This document shows positions 1 to 9,072 of a stretch of DNA of 64,000 nt, one piece after another (position 1 is the stretch's first letter; each line of letters starts with the position of its first letter). The DNA comes from Salimicrobium halophilum (GTDB lineage Bacteria; Bacillota; Bacilli; Bacillales; Halobacillaceae), in contig NZ_FNEV01000003.1 of NCBI RefSeq assembly GCF_900100295.1, positions 206,849 through 270,848 on the forward strand, read 5' to 3'. The notes below the pieces were generated by a model. It saw only the letters and a list, made by a program, of their open reading frames with translations, was not told the DNA's origin and did no database searches. The position numbers and the translations under genes are program-made.

Positions 1-397
1 CCACCCTATCTCCTTCCTTAAGATTCAACTTCTCGGCTACTTCCTTGTCGGCTTCGATCTCTTCAATATGCAATACTTTCGATCGTGGCTTCAACCCGCG
101 CTTCTCCATATCTTCCGTGAAACTCGACAACTTCGTCAGACCCTGATTGATCTTCGGTCTGGCAACGTAAGTACCTTTGCCCCTCTTCCTGTAAAGCACA
201 CCTTCACTGACGAGATCATTGATTGCATGTCTCACAGTCATACGGCTGATAGCTAAGTGATCGGTAAGCTCTCTTTCAGAAGGAATGAGCTCGTTGACTT
301 TCCACTCCCCTTTCTCTATCTGTTGGATGATTATCTTTTTCAACTGATGATAAATAGGAATGACTCCTTCTTTATCAATCGAACCTTCTTCTATCAT
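1..397 (-). CDS. GntR-family (HutC/UTRA type) transcriptional regulator, C-terminus outside window
   Basis: The reading frame starts at ATG 395-397 behind an AAAGGGGG ribosome site and runs off the left edge, so about 132 residues are visible. The N-terminal ~70 residues form a winged helix-turn-helix (IPIYHQLK, IPSERELTDHLAISRMTVRHAINDLVSEGVLYRKRGKGTYVA), as expected for GntR. The following LTSFTEDMEKRGLKP-like stretch is the start of an effector-binding UTRA domain. Such proteins usually repress sugar or amino-sugar genes and release DNA when a phosphorylated sugar binds. The target cannot be seen here. A cre-like box lies 45 bases upstream. Confidence 0.85.
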   Translation of the reverse strand, partial: MIEEGSIDKEGVIPIYHQLKKIIIQQIEKGEWKVNELIPSERELTDHLAISRMTVRHAINDLVSEGVLYRKRGKGTYVARPKINQGLTKLSSFTEDMEKRGLKPRSKVLHIEEIEADKEVAEKLNLKEGDRV

Positions 398-440
398 TCA
401 GGTCCCCCTTTCCAACTTACAAATTGAAAGTTTCTTATAT

Positions 441-454
441 TGTAAGCGATTACT
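441..454. promoter_or_regulatory. cre-like catabolite box upstream of the GntR gene
   Basis: TGTAAGCGATTACT closely resembles the CcpA operator consensus (TGNAANCGNNNNCA) and is almost palindromic. It lies 44 bases before the regulator start, where it could place the GntR unit under carbon catabolite control. This rests on motif similarity only. Confidence 0.5.
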
Positions 455-581
455 TTTAAAATTTCAACAATTTTCGGAAAATTAATTCTTTTATTGTTCA
501 CATTTTTCTAGACCTTGCGGAACTAGAACCTACACGAAAAAAGTCACCTCCTGCAAAAAGGAAATGGCTTTTCAAGCTAAA

Positions 582-995
582 TCAATCACCTACAATATAA
601 ACCTCACGATACCCGGACAACCCATTCACCCACGAATCGATCGTATACGGCACGTAATCACGATAAGACTCATCCGTCGTAAAGTACAGAATCTCTTCCG
701 GCTGCTCCCCGATCATCGCTGCATACAATTCACCGTCTGCACCTTTCATGATGATCCCTTCCATGAAACCGGCAAGCCCTCTCACCATTCCATGCTTCAC
801 TGTCGCAGGGAACTAGTCCAGGTTTTCCCGGTCCTGTCAGTTGGAAGGTTTCTTCGAATCTATTGTAGTAATAGTCTCCCGTCAGCTGTTTGAATCTGGC
901 ATTCTCTTCACTCGCAAACAACTCCATATCTACAAAAAGAACTCTGAAAGTTCTCTCCATTTATGAAGTATAATTCTTTCTTCATGCATTTTCAT
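582..995 (-). pseudogene. broken gene of unknown function (at least one frameshift)
   Basis: Two overlapping minus-strand frames read like one protein split by a shift. The first (from 960) gives MERTFRVLFVDMELFASEEN...EETFQLTGPGKPGL. The second continues in another frame from about 805 as FPATVKHGMVRGLAGFMEG... and ends at 582 with REVYIVGD. The junction is near 800-820. A third frame from ATG 995 (MKMHEERIILHKWRELSEFF) may be the original N-terminus, implying a second shift near 930. I do not recognise the family. No good ribosome site precedes either start, which fits decay. A sequencing error cannot be excluded. Confidence 0.5.
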
Positions 996-1190
996 TTTTT
1001 TACATGACTCATAGTTAATAAGCTACATTTACAAAAATAGTCTCACAACATGAATAACTTTTCATTCAGACATTTTACCCCGTTCAAAACAAAAATATGG
1101 TTCTTCTTTTTGATGAACATCATTTCGAAAAAGTTCAAGGAGCCACTGGATAGTTAAGTAGCTCCTATTATTATTTTCCTCATGATTCTT

Positions 1191-1988
1191 TTACTCCACA
1201 GGAATCAGCTTCACAGACTCCTCCGATTCGATCGTTCCACCATCTGTCGCCTCGAAAATATATTCTGGTACCCCGAACCCTGACTCCCCATTTCTATCAA
1301 GGATTGTATTGACCAAAAGACTTCCGGAACTGCTATATACGATGAAATTGCTTCCTCTCCCTAACGGCATCACTTTATATCTGTTCGGTGGCAGATCTTT
1401 CCCTATCGTAAAGTGCCCGGCCGGAAGCTGTACAGGAGCCATCTTTTTCTCTTTGATCGAAGTATCCATGTCTGCGAGCTCCTCTTTCTTCACAGCAAGT
1501 TGACCATCTAAGTCTTCCATTTCTTTCTTTTTCGCATCCAGTTGGCCATCTATGTCCGAGATTTCATTCTCCAACTCTTTCTTTCCATCTATCATGGCAT
1601 TGATTTCGTCCACTTCCGCCTGTTTTGCTTTGATTTCTTTATCCAGAGCAGTTATTTCTTCTTCTTTTCCTGCAATTTCCGTATCTTTATCTCTTTTCTT
1701 CTTCTCGGCTGCGGCTACATCCGTTTCTATCCCTTCTAAAATACCTTCCTGTTCTTCGATCATAGTCATTAAATCTTCATATACAACGACGTTCCCATCC
1801 ACCTCAGCCTGACGCACCCCTGGAATCGATAAGAGGCCACCAATCACCAGAATGGTAAGTCCTGCCCCAGTCGTTTGAATAGCCTTTTGGACAGACTTTT
1901 TCATTACCAACATTACAACCATCCACCCTAACCCGAAGATGATCAGCACCGCGGAGAGACCCATGAGCACTTCTGCGACTGCAGTCAT
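1191..1988 (-). CDS. membrane-anchored coiled-coil protein with C-terminal beta domain
   Basis: I chose ATG 1988 (MTAVAEVLMG) because GGTGGAG sits 6 bases before it; a GTG at 2000 is too close to the ribosome site. Two hydrophobic segments span about residues 5-30 and 42-58. A long charged coiled coil follows (~75-185, heptad-like E/K/D runs such as KKKEMEDLDGQLAVKKEELADMD). The last ~75 residues (LPAGHFTIGKDLPPNRYKV...NFIVYSSSGSLLVNTIL) match a small beta domain common in Firmicutes surface and lipoproteins. The gene is 40 bases downstream of the J-like protein gene and probably forms an operon with it. Role unknown; perhaps an envelope scaffold. Confidence 0.8.
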   Translation of the reverse strand: MTAVAEVLMGLSAVLIIFGLGWMVVMLVMKKSVQKAIQTTGAGLTILVIGGLLSIPGVRQAEVDGNVVVYEDLMTMIEEQEGILEGIETDVAAAEKKKRDKDTEIAGKEEEITALDKEIKAKQAEVDEINAMIDGKKELENEISDIDGQLDAKKKEMEDLDGQLAVKKEELADMDTSIKEKKMAPVQLPAGHFTIGKDLPPNRYKVMPLGRGSNFIVYSSSGSLLVNTILDRNGESGFGVPEYIFEATDGGTIESEESVKLIPVE

Positions 1989-2028
1989 TTTCTTCTCCAC
2001 CTTTCCTTCTTATTATATTTGGGCGAAT

Positions 2029-3300
2029 TTACGAATATTTGATCATGAACAGAAAGATATAAAAGGTGACGAATAGCGCAAAACCGAGTCCATTCCACAA
2101 TTCTTTGATCTTTTCCGCCCGGTAATACCAGAGCAATCCCGAGATGAAACCGATGAATGGATGCAGCGTCAGCATCAGGAACAATCCGAATACAATAGAC
2201 CATGTGGAAGAGCCCCTTTCGTTTATTCTCCTTTCCTTATTCCTGGTGTGTTCCGGATGAAAGTTTCCAGCTTCCTCAGCAAAACGCTCTTTCTGCTTTT
2301 CTAAGTCATCAGAAGATGGTTCCTTCTTCAGTACGTTCGTGCGATTATCAGGGTAGTAAAAGACATTCTTCATTTTCTTAGCCCGAGCTGTTCGGAGCCA
2401 TGCTTCTGTTTCCTGCGATTCCCTTTCATTCATTTCACTGATGAGATTCAGCAAATCCATATAAAAGTAATGGACAGGCGCCATCCGATTCATTTCTTCT
2501 TTCAGATTCTGAAGAATGATGGCGCGGTTTTCTTCCGTCGTCTGCTTTCTGAAACGTAACAATTTTCGTTTCGATTCCTCATACAATCGGTAATCCCCGG
2601 TGAAGCTTGAACTGAACAATAACAGGATCATCAATTTCACCGATTCCATATCGAGGTCACGGGAGGAAAAGTAATCATATGCGATCCGGGACGCACTGAA
2701 GAAATCATTCTCCATCGTATACGTCTTCGCATATTTCCAGACGTACCAAGGGTTGTACGGGTCCTTCGAAAGCAGTCGCAGACCGTAGGGACGAGCTTCC
2801 TCGAAAGACCCTTTGTCAAAACACAACCGAAGCATAAGATGGAGCCAAGCTTCTTCCTTCTCCCCTTTCGGCATATTTTCCGTTATTTTCTCTTCCGCTT
2901 CTTCGAGCATATCCAGCTGCAAGAAACAGTCGCTCATCAGAAGCCCGACTTCCTCCCGGCCAGGAAATATCTCGTCATATTCCTGTAAAATTTCGAGCGC
3001 TTCTTCATATTCCCCCAGTTTGAACCTGATCCATGCGCGTTCATAATGCTCTTCGAAATAGTAATCTTCGCGCAGCTTCATGGAAGCATAAGACGGGTGA
3101 TCACGGAGGCTTTCATCGTATTCTTTTCTTAAAACAGGATTCCCGAGAGTTTCATAAGCTTTGGTGATCATCTGAAATTCCTTCGCATACCTTTCCTCGG
3201 AATACTGGCTCAATTTCTTCACGTATGCCCTCTTGATCGAATCCGGCGGAGCATTGGGCGGAATGTCGAGCATTTCATAATAAGTCATAGTGCTTTCCAT
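2029..3300 (-). CDS. J-domain-like/TPR-like membrane protein
   Basis: Start ATG 3300 has a strong AAGGAGG site 7 bases upstream. Residues 5-65 resemble a DnaJ J domain (YYEMLDIPPNAPPDSIKRAYVKKL...EFQMITKAYETLGNPVLRKEYDE). The catalytic HPD loop is absent, replaced by QYSEER. Residues ~85-260 are helical and look like TPR-type repeats (YERAWIRFKLGEYEEALEILQEYDE...). A charged linker leads to two C-terminal membrane segments (~365-420). Without HPD it should not stimulate Hsp70, so a scaffold role is more likely. The partner gene downstream is also membrane-bound. Confidence 0.8.
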   Translation of the reverse strand: MESTMTYYEMLDIPPNAPPDSIKRAYVKKLSQYSEERYAKEFQMITKAYETLGNPVLRKEYDESLRDHPSYASMKLREDYYFEEHYERAWIRFKLGEYEEALEILQEYDEIFPGREEVGLLMSDCFLQLDMLEEAEEKITENMPKGEKEEAWLHLMLRLCFDKGSFEEARPYGLRLLSKDPYNPWYVWKYAKTYTMENDFFSASRIAYDYFSSRDLDMESVKLMILLLFSSSFTGDYRLYEESKRKLLRFRKQTTEENRAIILQNLKEEMNRMAPVHYFYMDLLNLISEMNERESQETEAWLRTARAKKMKNVFYYPDNRTNVLKKEPSSDDLEKQKERFAEEAGNFHPEHTRNKERRINERGSSTWSIVFGLFLMLTLHPFIGFISGLLWYYRAEKIKELWNGLGFALFVTFYIFLFMIKYS

Positions 3301-3392
3301 TTCCTGACCTCCTTATGAAGGATGACATTGTTCTTGCAACCTCACATATGAAACGATAAAAATTTTATAAAGAACGTTATTGGTGAAATAAA

Positions 3393-3416
3393 GCTGCTTT
3401 CCAGTCGAAAAGCAGC
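3393..3416 (-). terminator. intrinsic terminator of the DUF1643 gene
   Basis: On the minus strand GCTGCTTT pairs with AAAGCAGC across an 8-base loop and is followed by TTTATTTC. It lies 32 bases after the stop of the gene ending at 3449. Confidence 0.75.
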
Positions 3417-3448
3417 ATGTGTAAGTTATCAACTTATTCCGGTCAAGA

Positions 3449-3922
3449 TTAGACGTAGGTCTCCAGTTTCTGATCATAAGGTAAGTATAAAGGATGACGG
3501 GGCTGTCCCTGCTTCGTCTTTCCTAAGCACAAGAGAGAGACGCCTAACTCATCAGCCAATCCCCTGAAGTACTGAACTCTTCTCTTATCAGCATGATTCC
3601 CCCAAGCACATACGATGGTTCGATGTTCACCGAGTAATCGTTTCAACCAGTAATCATTCTCTGCCCCCACAGGGGAATGGTCAGCTTTAAGTACGTCCGG
3701 TTTCGAAGAGCGAAGAGCATACAAGTTTACCACTTTAAATTTCCGGTATCCCCACCTGGATGTAAACCCTCTCAATTTCCTAATCGTTGGATCATCTGTT
3801 TTATCATCAGCGGTTGAGGGGTTCAACAGGACGAAAAGCAACTCCTCTTCTTTGGATCCTTCCTGCTCCCAGGACCGCTCCAGCCAATACCTGTAGTTCT
3901 CACATTCACTAATAAGTGCCAT
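3449..3922 (-). CDS. DUF1643 domain protein
   Basis: This 157-residue protein has the DUF1643 signature: LLFVLLNPSTADDKTDDPTIRKL near residue 28, then WGYRKFKVVNLYALRSSKPDVL and VCAWGNHADKRR. The length is typical of the family, which covers the whole protein. The biochemical role is unknown. The start ATG 3922 follows a GGGGGTGA site by 7 bases. It stands alone with its own terminator; the upstream gap holds a copy of the modular repeat. Confidence 0.85.
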   Translation of the reverse strand: MALISECENYRYWLERSWEQEGSKEEELLFVLLNPSTADDKTDDPTIRKLRGFTSRWGYRKFKVVNLYALRSSKPDVLKADHSPVGAENDYWLKRLLGEHRTIVCAWGNHADKRRVQYFRGLADELGVSLLCLGKTKQGQPRHPLYLPYDQKLETYV

Positions 3923-4588
3923 TCCTTTGTCACCCCCGGAAGTTTTTAAAGTTAGACATTGTGCTTCAGATGGTCATGTCAGGCGCCTCAGTTTGTATAA
4001 TATCAGAATTTTCCCACTTTTATTGTAGCACAATTTACTAATTATGGGTTGACAAAAATTTGCACTTCTCCACAAAAGATCCCCTAGTTCTGTTCTTATT
4101 GCTTTATCGGATCTATCCAGTAAGCTAAACGGTCCGTTTCTGTATTTATTGGACACTCAGGTCCAGCATTTTCACCTGAGTAGTTCATTTCTTTCGTATT
4201 GAGCCATTTGAAAGCTTCCCCACGTCGTGAATGGGTGGCAATTAGATTTGCGAGACACTCGACTCAGCCTCCCAAGCCCTGAACAGCGCGCAAATGAATT
4301 CAAATACTTGCACCTTTTTGGCGAGAGCCAAAGTAGTTTACTAGTTCCCGGGGTTCTGGCTAAGTGTGAGCGTTTCGGTCCATTCAAGGGACCCAACTTT
4401 TTTAAAATGATCCTTTTTTCTCCGATACTACCTATAAAGCTATTCCAGGTAATAGTTTTCCTTACAAATTTTCAGATATTCAAAAATCTGTGCACCTCTG
4501 ATCAAAAAGACTCACGACTATTTTCTTTTATTTGGATATCGTGTACGATAATTGCAACATATGAATTAGAAGGAAGAGGGGGATTCGT
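3923..4588. other. 666-base gene-free gap between divergent genes
   Basis: The DUF1643 gene and the AraC-type gene diverge from this gap. It contains a decayed copy of the modular repeat (about 4150-4395) and otherwise AT-rich DNA expected to hold both promoters. Open frames crossing it have no ribosome site or recognisable product. Confidence 0.7.
4150..4395. repeat. modular intergenic repeat, copy A (diverged)
   Basis: This copy has the order of the other copies: a TTCATTTCTTTCGTATTG block, GAATGGGTGGCAATTAGATT, the core TTTGCGAGACACTC, then CCTGAACAGCGCGCAAATGAATTC, a hairpin and a GTGTGAGCGTTTCGGTCCATTC end. The hairpin here is TTTGGC-gaga-GCCAAA (4317-4332), where other copies have TTCCCG paired with CGGGAA. 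The pairing is therefore kept although the bases changed. Confidence 0.75.
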
Positions 4589-5329
4589 TTGGAGTCAGCA
4601 GAACAGCTTTACCTGAGACATCTCGATGAAAACATACATATCATGAACAGTCTGGATATCGACCGTAACCAGACCGAAGACTTCCAGAGCGTTTACAGAC
4701 TTTTGATGAATAGAGACAGGGACACGCTGTTTCGTATCTTCCGCTTTACCGGTACCAAACATGAGGGTATCCCTTCCGATGAAGAGTGGGGACGCATCCA
4801 GTTCTCCTGGAAAAGCATCATTATTTCCGCCAGCCTTCAGGCGAGTATCCAACGGTTCACCCCTATGACGATGGCACAAATTTTTTCATTGTTGTTTACA
4901 ATCGATGACATGGCACCCGCTCATTTCGAAACGGGGGCCCATTTTCTCACGGATAAGATGCTAGCCCTGTATGCCTCCGGGATCAAAGAGTTCGATCATA
5001 TTTCCAATCCGCACGTAGGAAAGGCGATTCAACTCATCAATTCAAAGTTGAAATCCTCCAGGCTCAGTCTGAAAGTTGTTGCTGACAAACTGGAAATATC
5101 GTCGCCTTATCTGTCTGCTATTTTTCATGAGGAGATGGACGAATCAATCACCGCTTATATTCACCGAAAAAAAATCGAAGCTTCGACGGAGCACCTGATG
5201 TTTACGAATTATTCGATTCAGCGTATCGCGGAGGAGTATGGGTATTCGTCTGTAACGTCTTATGGCCGGAAATTCAAAGAAATTATGGATACGACACCTT
5301 TGAAGTACCGGAAGAATCATGCGATATGA
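4589..5329 (+). CDS. AraC-family transcriptional regulator
   Basis: Start is TTG 4589 behind AAGGAAGAGGGGG. The C-terminal ~100 residues carry the double helix-turn-helix of AraC/XylS proteins: IQLINSKLKSSRLSLKVVADKLEISSPYLSAIFHEE, then IQRIAEEYGYSSVTSYGRKFKEIMDTTPLKYRK. The N-terminal ~130 residues are helical and match no sensor domain I can name. No target gene is adjacent: it stands between repeat copy A and the secreted nuclease on the other strand. It probably activates genes elsewhere or the nuclease. Confidence 0.85.
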   Translation: MESAEQLYLRHLDENIHIMNSLDIDRNQTEDFQSVYRLLMNRDRDTLFRIFRFTGTKHEGIPSDEEWGRIQFSWKSIIISASLQASIQRFTPMTMAQIFSLLFTIDDMAPAHFETGAHFLTDKMLALYASGIKEFDHISNPHVGKAIQLINSKLKSSRLSLKVVADKLEISSPYLSAIFHEEMDESITAYIHRKKIEASTEHLMFTNYSIQRIAEEYGYSSVTSYGRKFKEIMDTTPLKYRKNHAI

Positions 5330-5514
5330 GTGAAGCCTGACCATTCATTAGTGGTCGAGATTTCGGGGTATAAGGTGTTTTTTCAGTAGTAGATTTCTAA
5401 AGTACGGCATAAAAAATAGCATCAAACATTTTTCGTTGCTATTCAGTAAAAACTATCGCATACCTATACATTTGCGACGTATCACCTGATTCGCCACTGA
5501 AAACTGCCACAAAG

Positions 5515-5550
5515 AAAAAGCCTTCATGCGCTCGCGGCACATGAAGGCTT
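5515..5550 (-). terminator. intrinsic terminator of the secreted nuclease gene
   Basis: GCCTTCATG (5520-5528) pairs with CATGAAGGC (5540-5548). On the minus strand the stem is followed by TTTTTC. It lies 22 bases after the nuclease stop. Confidence 0.85.
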
Positions 5551-5571
5551 CTTTATTGATGAGTTACTAGC

Positions 5572-8502
5572 TTATTGCAGATCACTTTCCACACGTGGCG
5601 CCACCTTATACTCCTCGAACGTATATACGACAACACCAGTAATACTATCAAGCGTATCTCCTACTTCAACCGGAACATCCGTGAATTCATTATCAACGAT
5701 GAACGTATTCCCTTCTCCGTCCACAGCTGTAAATTCACCGTACTCACGGGCTTCTGTAATTTCCACATTTTCAAGCGTTACGAGTTCAGCTTCTGTATCT
5801 TCTCCGATATCAGCACCCGTCACTGTTGCAGGTTCAAGGGCATCTGCATCAGCTTCCGCAATCATCACACTATCAGCATAAGCAACTGTAATCTGTTCTT
5901 GACCGTAGTACGCGCCTGTTGCTCCCTGAACTTCGATGACGTCACCGACTTCTGCATCGATGTTGCCATTTTCATCGTAAACGACGATACCAGCCGTGTC
6001 GTCTTCGATGTAATAGTTACTTCCATTAATAGCCGTGATTTCTCCTTGGACCTTCGCTTGCATGCCTCCATCAAGAGCACGGGCTTCTGAGATATCGACA
6101 GCCGGAGCTTCTTCAGGAATCGTGAGTGTCACTTCTTCCGTCTGTACTTCAGCTCCGTTCGTGATTGTTGCCGTAAGTGTCACTACTTCATCTCCAGTAC
6201 CTGTCTCAGGTCGGGTAACGATTCCGTCCGCTGTCACCACGTCTTCGTTGCTTGAACTCCAGGAAATGGTCGTTCCGTCGAATCCTTCATTTGGAAGGAT
6301 GAGGTCCTGCGTTACGGAGTCCTCGCTATCGCCTGCTTTGTATCCGATGTCAAGATTCTCCTTCATATACGTCACTACTTCTTCCGCACTCCATCCATCA
6401 AAACCGAAATCGATTTGTGCGAGAACCGGATCGTGGTCACTGGCACGGTCTTCCGCTACCGAGAAGTCGGAGTTGATGTTCAGGATATCCGCTGTCGTCG
6501 ATCCGGCCAGGTCATTGTTGACGAGGATGTGGTCGAGGACCTGGGAGTTGCCTGTAAAGTTATACGTGTACTGCTCGTCCTCCGGTAATGTGTCGATCAT
6601 GTTGGTGAGGTCGTCGCCTTTCAGAATGTCGAGTGTCTTCGAGAATTGGAAGTCGTTCAAGTCACCCATGACGACGACGTTCGCATCTGGATCATCTTCA
6701 AGAATTCCGTCGACAAAGCCGTTCACTTCTTCTGCAATCGCATGGCGCTGCTCTTCGGATCCACGTTCCGGCGGCTGCTCAAGACCGAATAGCGGATCAT
6801 CGCCACTCTTGGAGTTGAAGTGGTTGAGGACGACGACAACGTCTTCACCCTGGAACGTAAATTCAGCTGCGAGCGGAATACGTGATCCTTGTAGGGCGTC
6901 ACTGTTCGGAGCTACACGGCCGGGGTTCAGCGTGAGATCCCCATTTTCATAAGCGACCGCTTCTTCACTGCCGCCTTTCTCTGCTCCGTCTTTTAACGAG
7001 ACACGGTCCGGATTATAAAGGAAGCCGACACGGATGTTCCCGCCCGGTTCTCCACCTTCTGCGTTATCGACAGGAGGAATCTCCGAATATTCATACGTAG
7101 GACCGCCGGCTGCTTCAATGGCGTCAATCAGCGTCTGGGCACTCTCTTCCCCTGATACGGTACCATCATCTTCATTACCCGTGTTATCCTGCACTTCGAC
7201 GAGACCGATGACATCCGGCTGCTTCATGTTATCGGCGATGGATTCAGCGATCCGATTCGCTTTCTGTCCGGCATCTTCCGGGGTGAAGTTTTCAATGTTA
7301 TAAGTCGCTACGTTCAATTTCCCGGAGTCGCGGGTGAGTTCTGTCGCACCCGGCTGGTAGTCCTGTTGATTCAACTCAGGAGGTGCTTCCGTTGCGAGCA
7401 CCTGGAAGTTACCGAAGTCGTAGTCGACGATACCTGTAATGGATCCGTCCATTGTATCTCCGACCGTCGCAGGGTACGAATCGTTATCGACATAACCATC
7501 CAAATCGACGATGATCCGCTCCGGGTTCTTGTCATCTTCCGTCAAACGGGCACCGCCTGCTTTCGTTTCCGGTACGTCCGCTCCTTCCGGCAGCATCGCC
7601 ACCTCACTGTAGTCGATCGGTGAGGAGATGGTAGGGTTATTGAAATCGACGCGCATGCCTTCCATGCTTTCGTAATAGTCGATGGCATCTTCTTCCGGAT
7701 CGAAGCTCGTCAGTTCATCGTTATCGATTTCATCCGGTTGCGGCCGATCTTCGGCAAGCGTTACCGGTTCAGGGACATCCGCTCCTGTACTCATTTCCAT
7801 CACTTCCGTCGCTGCAACTTGCGTCGTCGTCATCTGCGTTTCCGTACTCATATAGTCGGGGAGGTCCGGCTTTCTTTCTTCGACCATCCCACTCACAGAA
7901 ACGACCGTCCCTGGTTCAATCTCTTTATCCGATACGACGAAGAGTCCTTCAGAAGTACCGATATCCCCGTCTTCTTCAAGCGACTGGATGTAGAATCCTT
8001 TCGGGAAGTAGCCCTGGTCGAGGTTGTGCGTAACGACACCTTTGACGTTGTTCACTTCCTCCCCTTCATAAGGCGAGAAGTGACCCGCTCCCTGGATGTC
8101 GTGAGGAGCAAGATTCTCTCCGTTCCAAGGAGTAACGCTCGCTTCCTCTTCCTCAGTGAAAAGATATTCGCCATCTTCTATCATTTGTTGGAGGATGTCT
8201 TCATCCGAAGAGTCTGAAGAGACTAACACATCAATATATGCATCAAAATCGACGATTGTATCGTCATTAACACCTATGCCCACCATGTCGTGCTCCATTA
8301 TGTAGCTATAGAGACCGTCTCTTTCTCCATCAAGCAACTCATTCACGACCTCGTCATAATCGACACTTTTCAGAACCCCATCGTCATCTACAACGATTGT
8401 CGTTACCTCAACTTCCATCTCATCAGCCTGCACGACTGACGGAGCAAGTACGGCTGCTGCGACGACACTCGTTGCAAGAACCTTTCCTGGCACATTCTTC
8501 AT
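5572..8502 (-). CDS. large secreted endonuclease/exonuclease/phosphatase-family nuclease
   Basis: I place the start at ATG 8502 (MKNVPGKVLATSVVAAAVLAPSVVQA), 4 bases after GGGAGAGG; a longer frame lacks a signal peptide. The mature 976-residue protein is very acidic. Domains in order: acidic N-terminal region (~30-130); OB-fold-like region (~145-215, VKGVVTHNLDQGYFPKGFYIQ); a second one (~330-385); the nuclease domain (~397-695, LNVATYNIENF, GLVEVQDN, VVVMGDLNDFQ, DHILVNN, ASDHDPV); an Ig-like domain (~700-790, ISWSSSNEDVVTADGIVTRP); and a C-terminal OB-fold region (~795-976). The NIENF, DLND and SDHD motifs carry the expected metal and catalytic residues. It probably degrades extracellular DNA for nutrition or matrix remodelling. 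No cell-wall anchor motif is seen. Confidence 0.9.
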   Translation of the reverse strand: MKNVPGKVLATSVVAAAVLAPSVVQADEMEVEVTTIVVDDDGVLKSVDYDEVVNELLDGERDGLYSYIMEHDMVGIGVNDDTIVDFDAYIDVLVSSDSSDEDILQQMIEDGEYLFTEEEEASVTPWNGENLAPHDIQGAGHFSPYEGEEVNNVKGVVTHNLDQGYFPKGFYIQSLEEDGDIGTSEGLFVVSDKEIEPGTVVSVSGMVEERKPDLPDYMSTETQMTTTQVAATEVMEMSTGADVPEPVTLAEDRPQPDEIDNDELTSFDPEEDAIDYYESMEGMRVDFNNPTISSPIDYSEVAMLPEGADVPETKAGGARLTEDDKNPERIIVDLDGYVDNDSYPATVGDTMDGSITGIVDYDFGNFQVLATEAPPELNQQDYQPGATELTRDSGKLNVATYNIENFTPEDAGQKANRIAESIADNMKQPDVIGLVEVQDNTGNEDDGTVSGEESAQTLIDAIEAAGGPTYEYSEIPPVDNAEGGEPGGNIRVGFLYNPDRVSLKDGAEKGGSEEAVAYENGDLTLNPGRVAPNSDALQGSRIPLAAEFTFQGEDVVVVLNHFNSKSGDDPLFGLEQPPERGSEEQRHAIAEEVNGFVDGILEDDPDANVVVMGDLNDFQFSKTLDILKGDDLTNMIDTLPEDEQYTYNFTGNSQVLDHILVNNDLAGSTTADILNINSDFSVAEDRASDHDPVLAQIDFGFDGWSAEEVVTYMKENLDIGYKAGDSEDSVTQDLILPNEGFDGTTISWSSSNEDVVTADGIVTRPETGTGDEVVTLTATITNGAEVQTEEVTLTIPEEAPAVDISEARALDGGMQAKVQGEITAINGSNYYIEDDTAGIVVYDENGNIDAEVGDVIEVQGATGAYYGQEQITVAYADSVMIAEADADALEPATVTGADIGEDTEAELVTLENVEITEAREYGEFTAVDGEGNTFIVDNEFTDVPVEVGDTLDSITGVVVYTFEEYKVAPRVESDLQ

Positions 8503-9034
8503 CGAACCTCTCCCTTTTTCATAGATTAAAAGTCTGACTTCTATTATATGACAGGTTGTAAGGGCTTTCAATGAATGTGCAATCATTCACTTTTAAATAT
8601 GATTGAAAATAGGTTCTTTTTCGGGAAAGAGGAGAGAATTTGCGGTTCGCTCACGATTATTTTTTGGAGCTGAGTGGTTCATTTCTCATGTATTGCGCCG
8701 TTCGTCAGCTGCCATGTGGTTATGGACGGTTCATTCTTACATTTGCGGGACATTCAGGGCATATTCTCCACTCCTGAACGGTTCGCAAATGCATTCCAAT
8801 GCTTGTACCTTCCCAGAAAGCGGGAAGGTAGGTTGGGAGATCCGGGTTTTCTATTCATGTGCGAGCTTAGCAGGACAATCACGTTAGTGTTTCTCAACTG
8901 AGTGTCCCGCTTCTTTCTTACTGCGCCGTTCATCAGCTCTTCCACGACGTGAGTGGGTGGCAAAGGGATTTGCGGGACGTTCGGCACATGAATCACTTCA
9001 CGAACGGCACCCAGAAACATTCGAATGAAAGAAA
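8503..9034. other. gene-free gap between nuclease and exopolysaccharide locus
   Basis: This gap holds the nuclease promoter region near 8503-8650 and a long double copy of the modular repeat (8660-9030). Short open frames inside it are all made of repeat sequence and have no ribosome sites. Confidence 0.7.
8660..9030. repeat. modular intergenic repeat, copy B (two module pairs)
   Basis: Modules run GTGGTTCATTTCTCATGTATTGCGCCGTTCG, then ATTTGCGGGACATTCAGG, CCTGAACGG, AAATGCATTC, and a perfect 9-base-pair hairpin TACCTTCCC/GGGAAGGTA (8806-8830). After a GTGCGAGCTT end, a new module starts at TGAGTGTCCCGC (about 8900), continues through GCGCCGTTCATCAGCTC and GTGAGTGGGTGGCAAAG, and closes with TTTGCGGGACGTTCGG. 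GAGTGTCCCGC and GCGGGACATTC are mutual inverted repeats about 75 bases apart. Confidence 0.85.
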
Positions 9035-9058
9035 AACACCTGTCACAAGACAGATGTT
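9035..9058 (-). terminator. terminator of the lower exopolysaccharide unit
   Basis: On the minus strand AACATCTGTC pairs with GACAGGTGTT across a 4-base loop and is followed by TTTC. It lies 15 bases after the stop of the last gene of the unit. Confidence 0.85.
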
Positions 9059-9072
9059 TCACAAATCTATGT

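Noticed and set aside
3369-3375. Single AAAGAAC (SinR-box half) near the J-like gene
   Set aside because: A lone 7-mer is expected by chance many times in 64 kb; no palindrome or cluster.
4227-4616. 129-codon plus-strand open frame before the AraC-type gene
   Set aside because: It runs through repeat copy A, has no ribosome site, and overlaps the real gene start in another frame.
5575-8217. Long plus-strand open frames opposite the nuclease gene (up to 305 codons)
   Set aside because: They mirror the codon bias of the real gene on the other strand and have no recognisable domains.
8613-8619. Single GTTCTTT upstream of the nuclease gene
   Set aside because: No palindromic partner; chance level.
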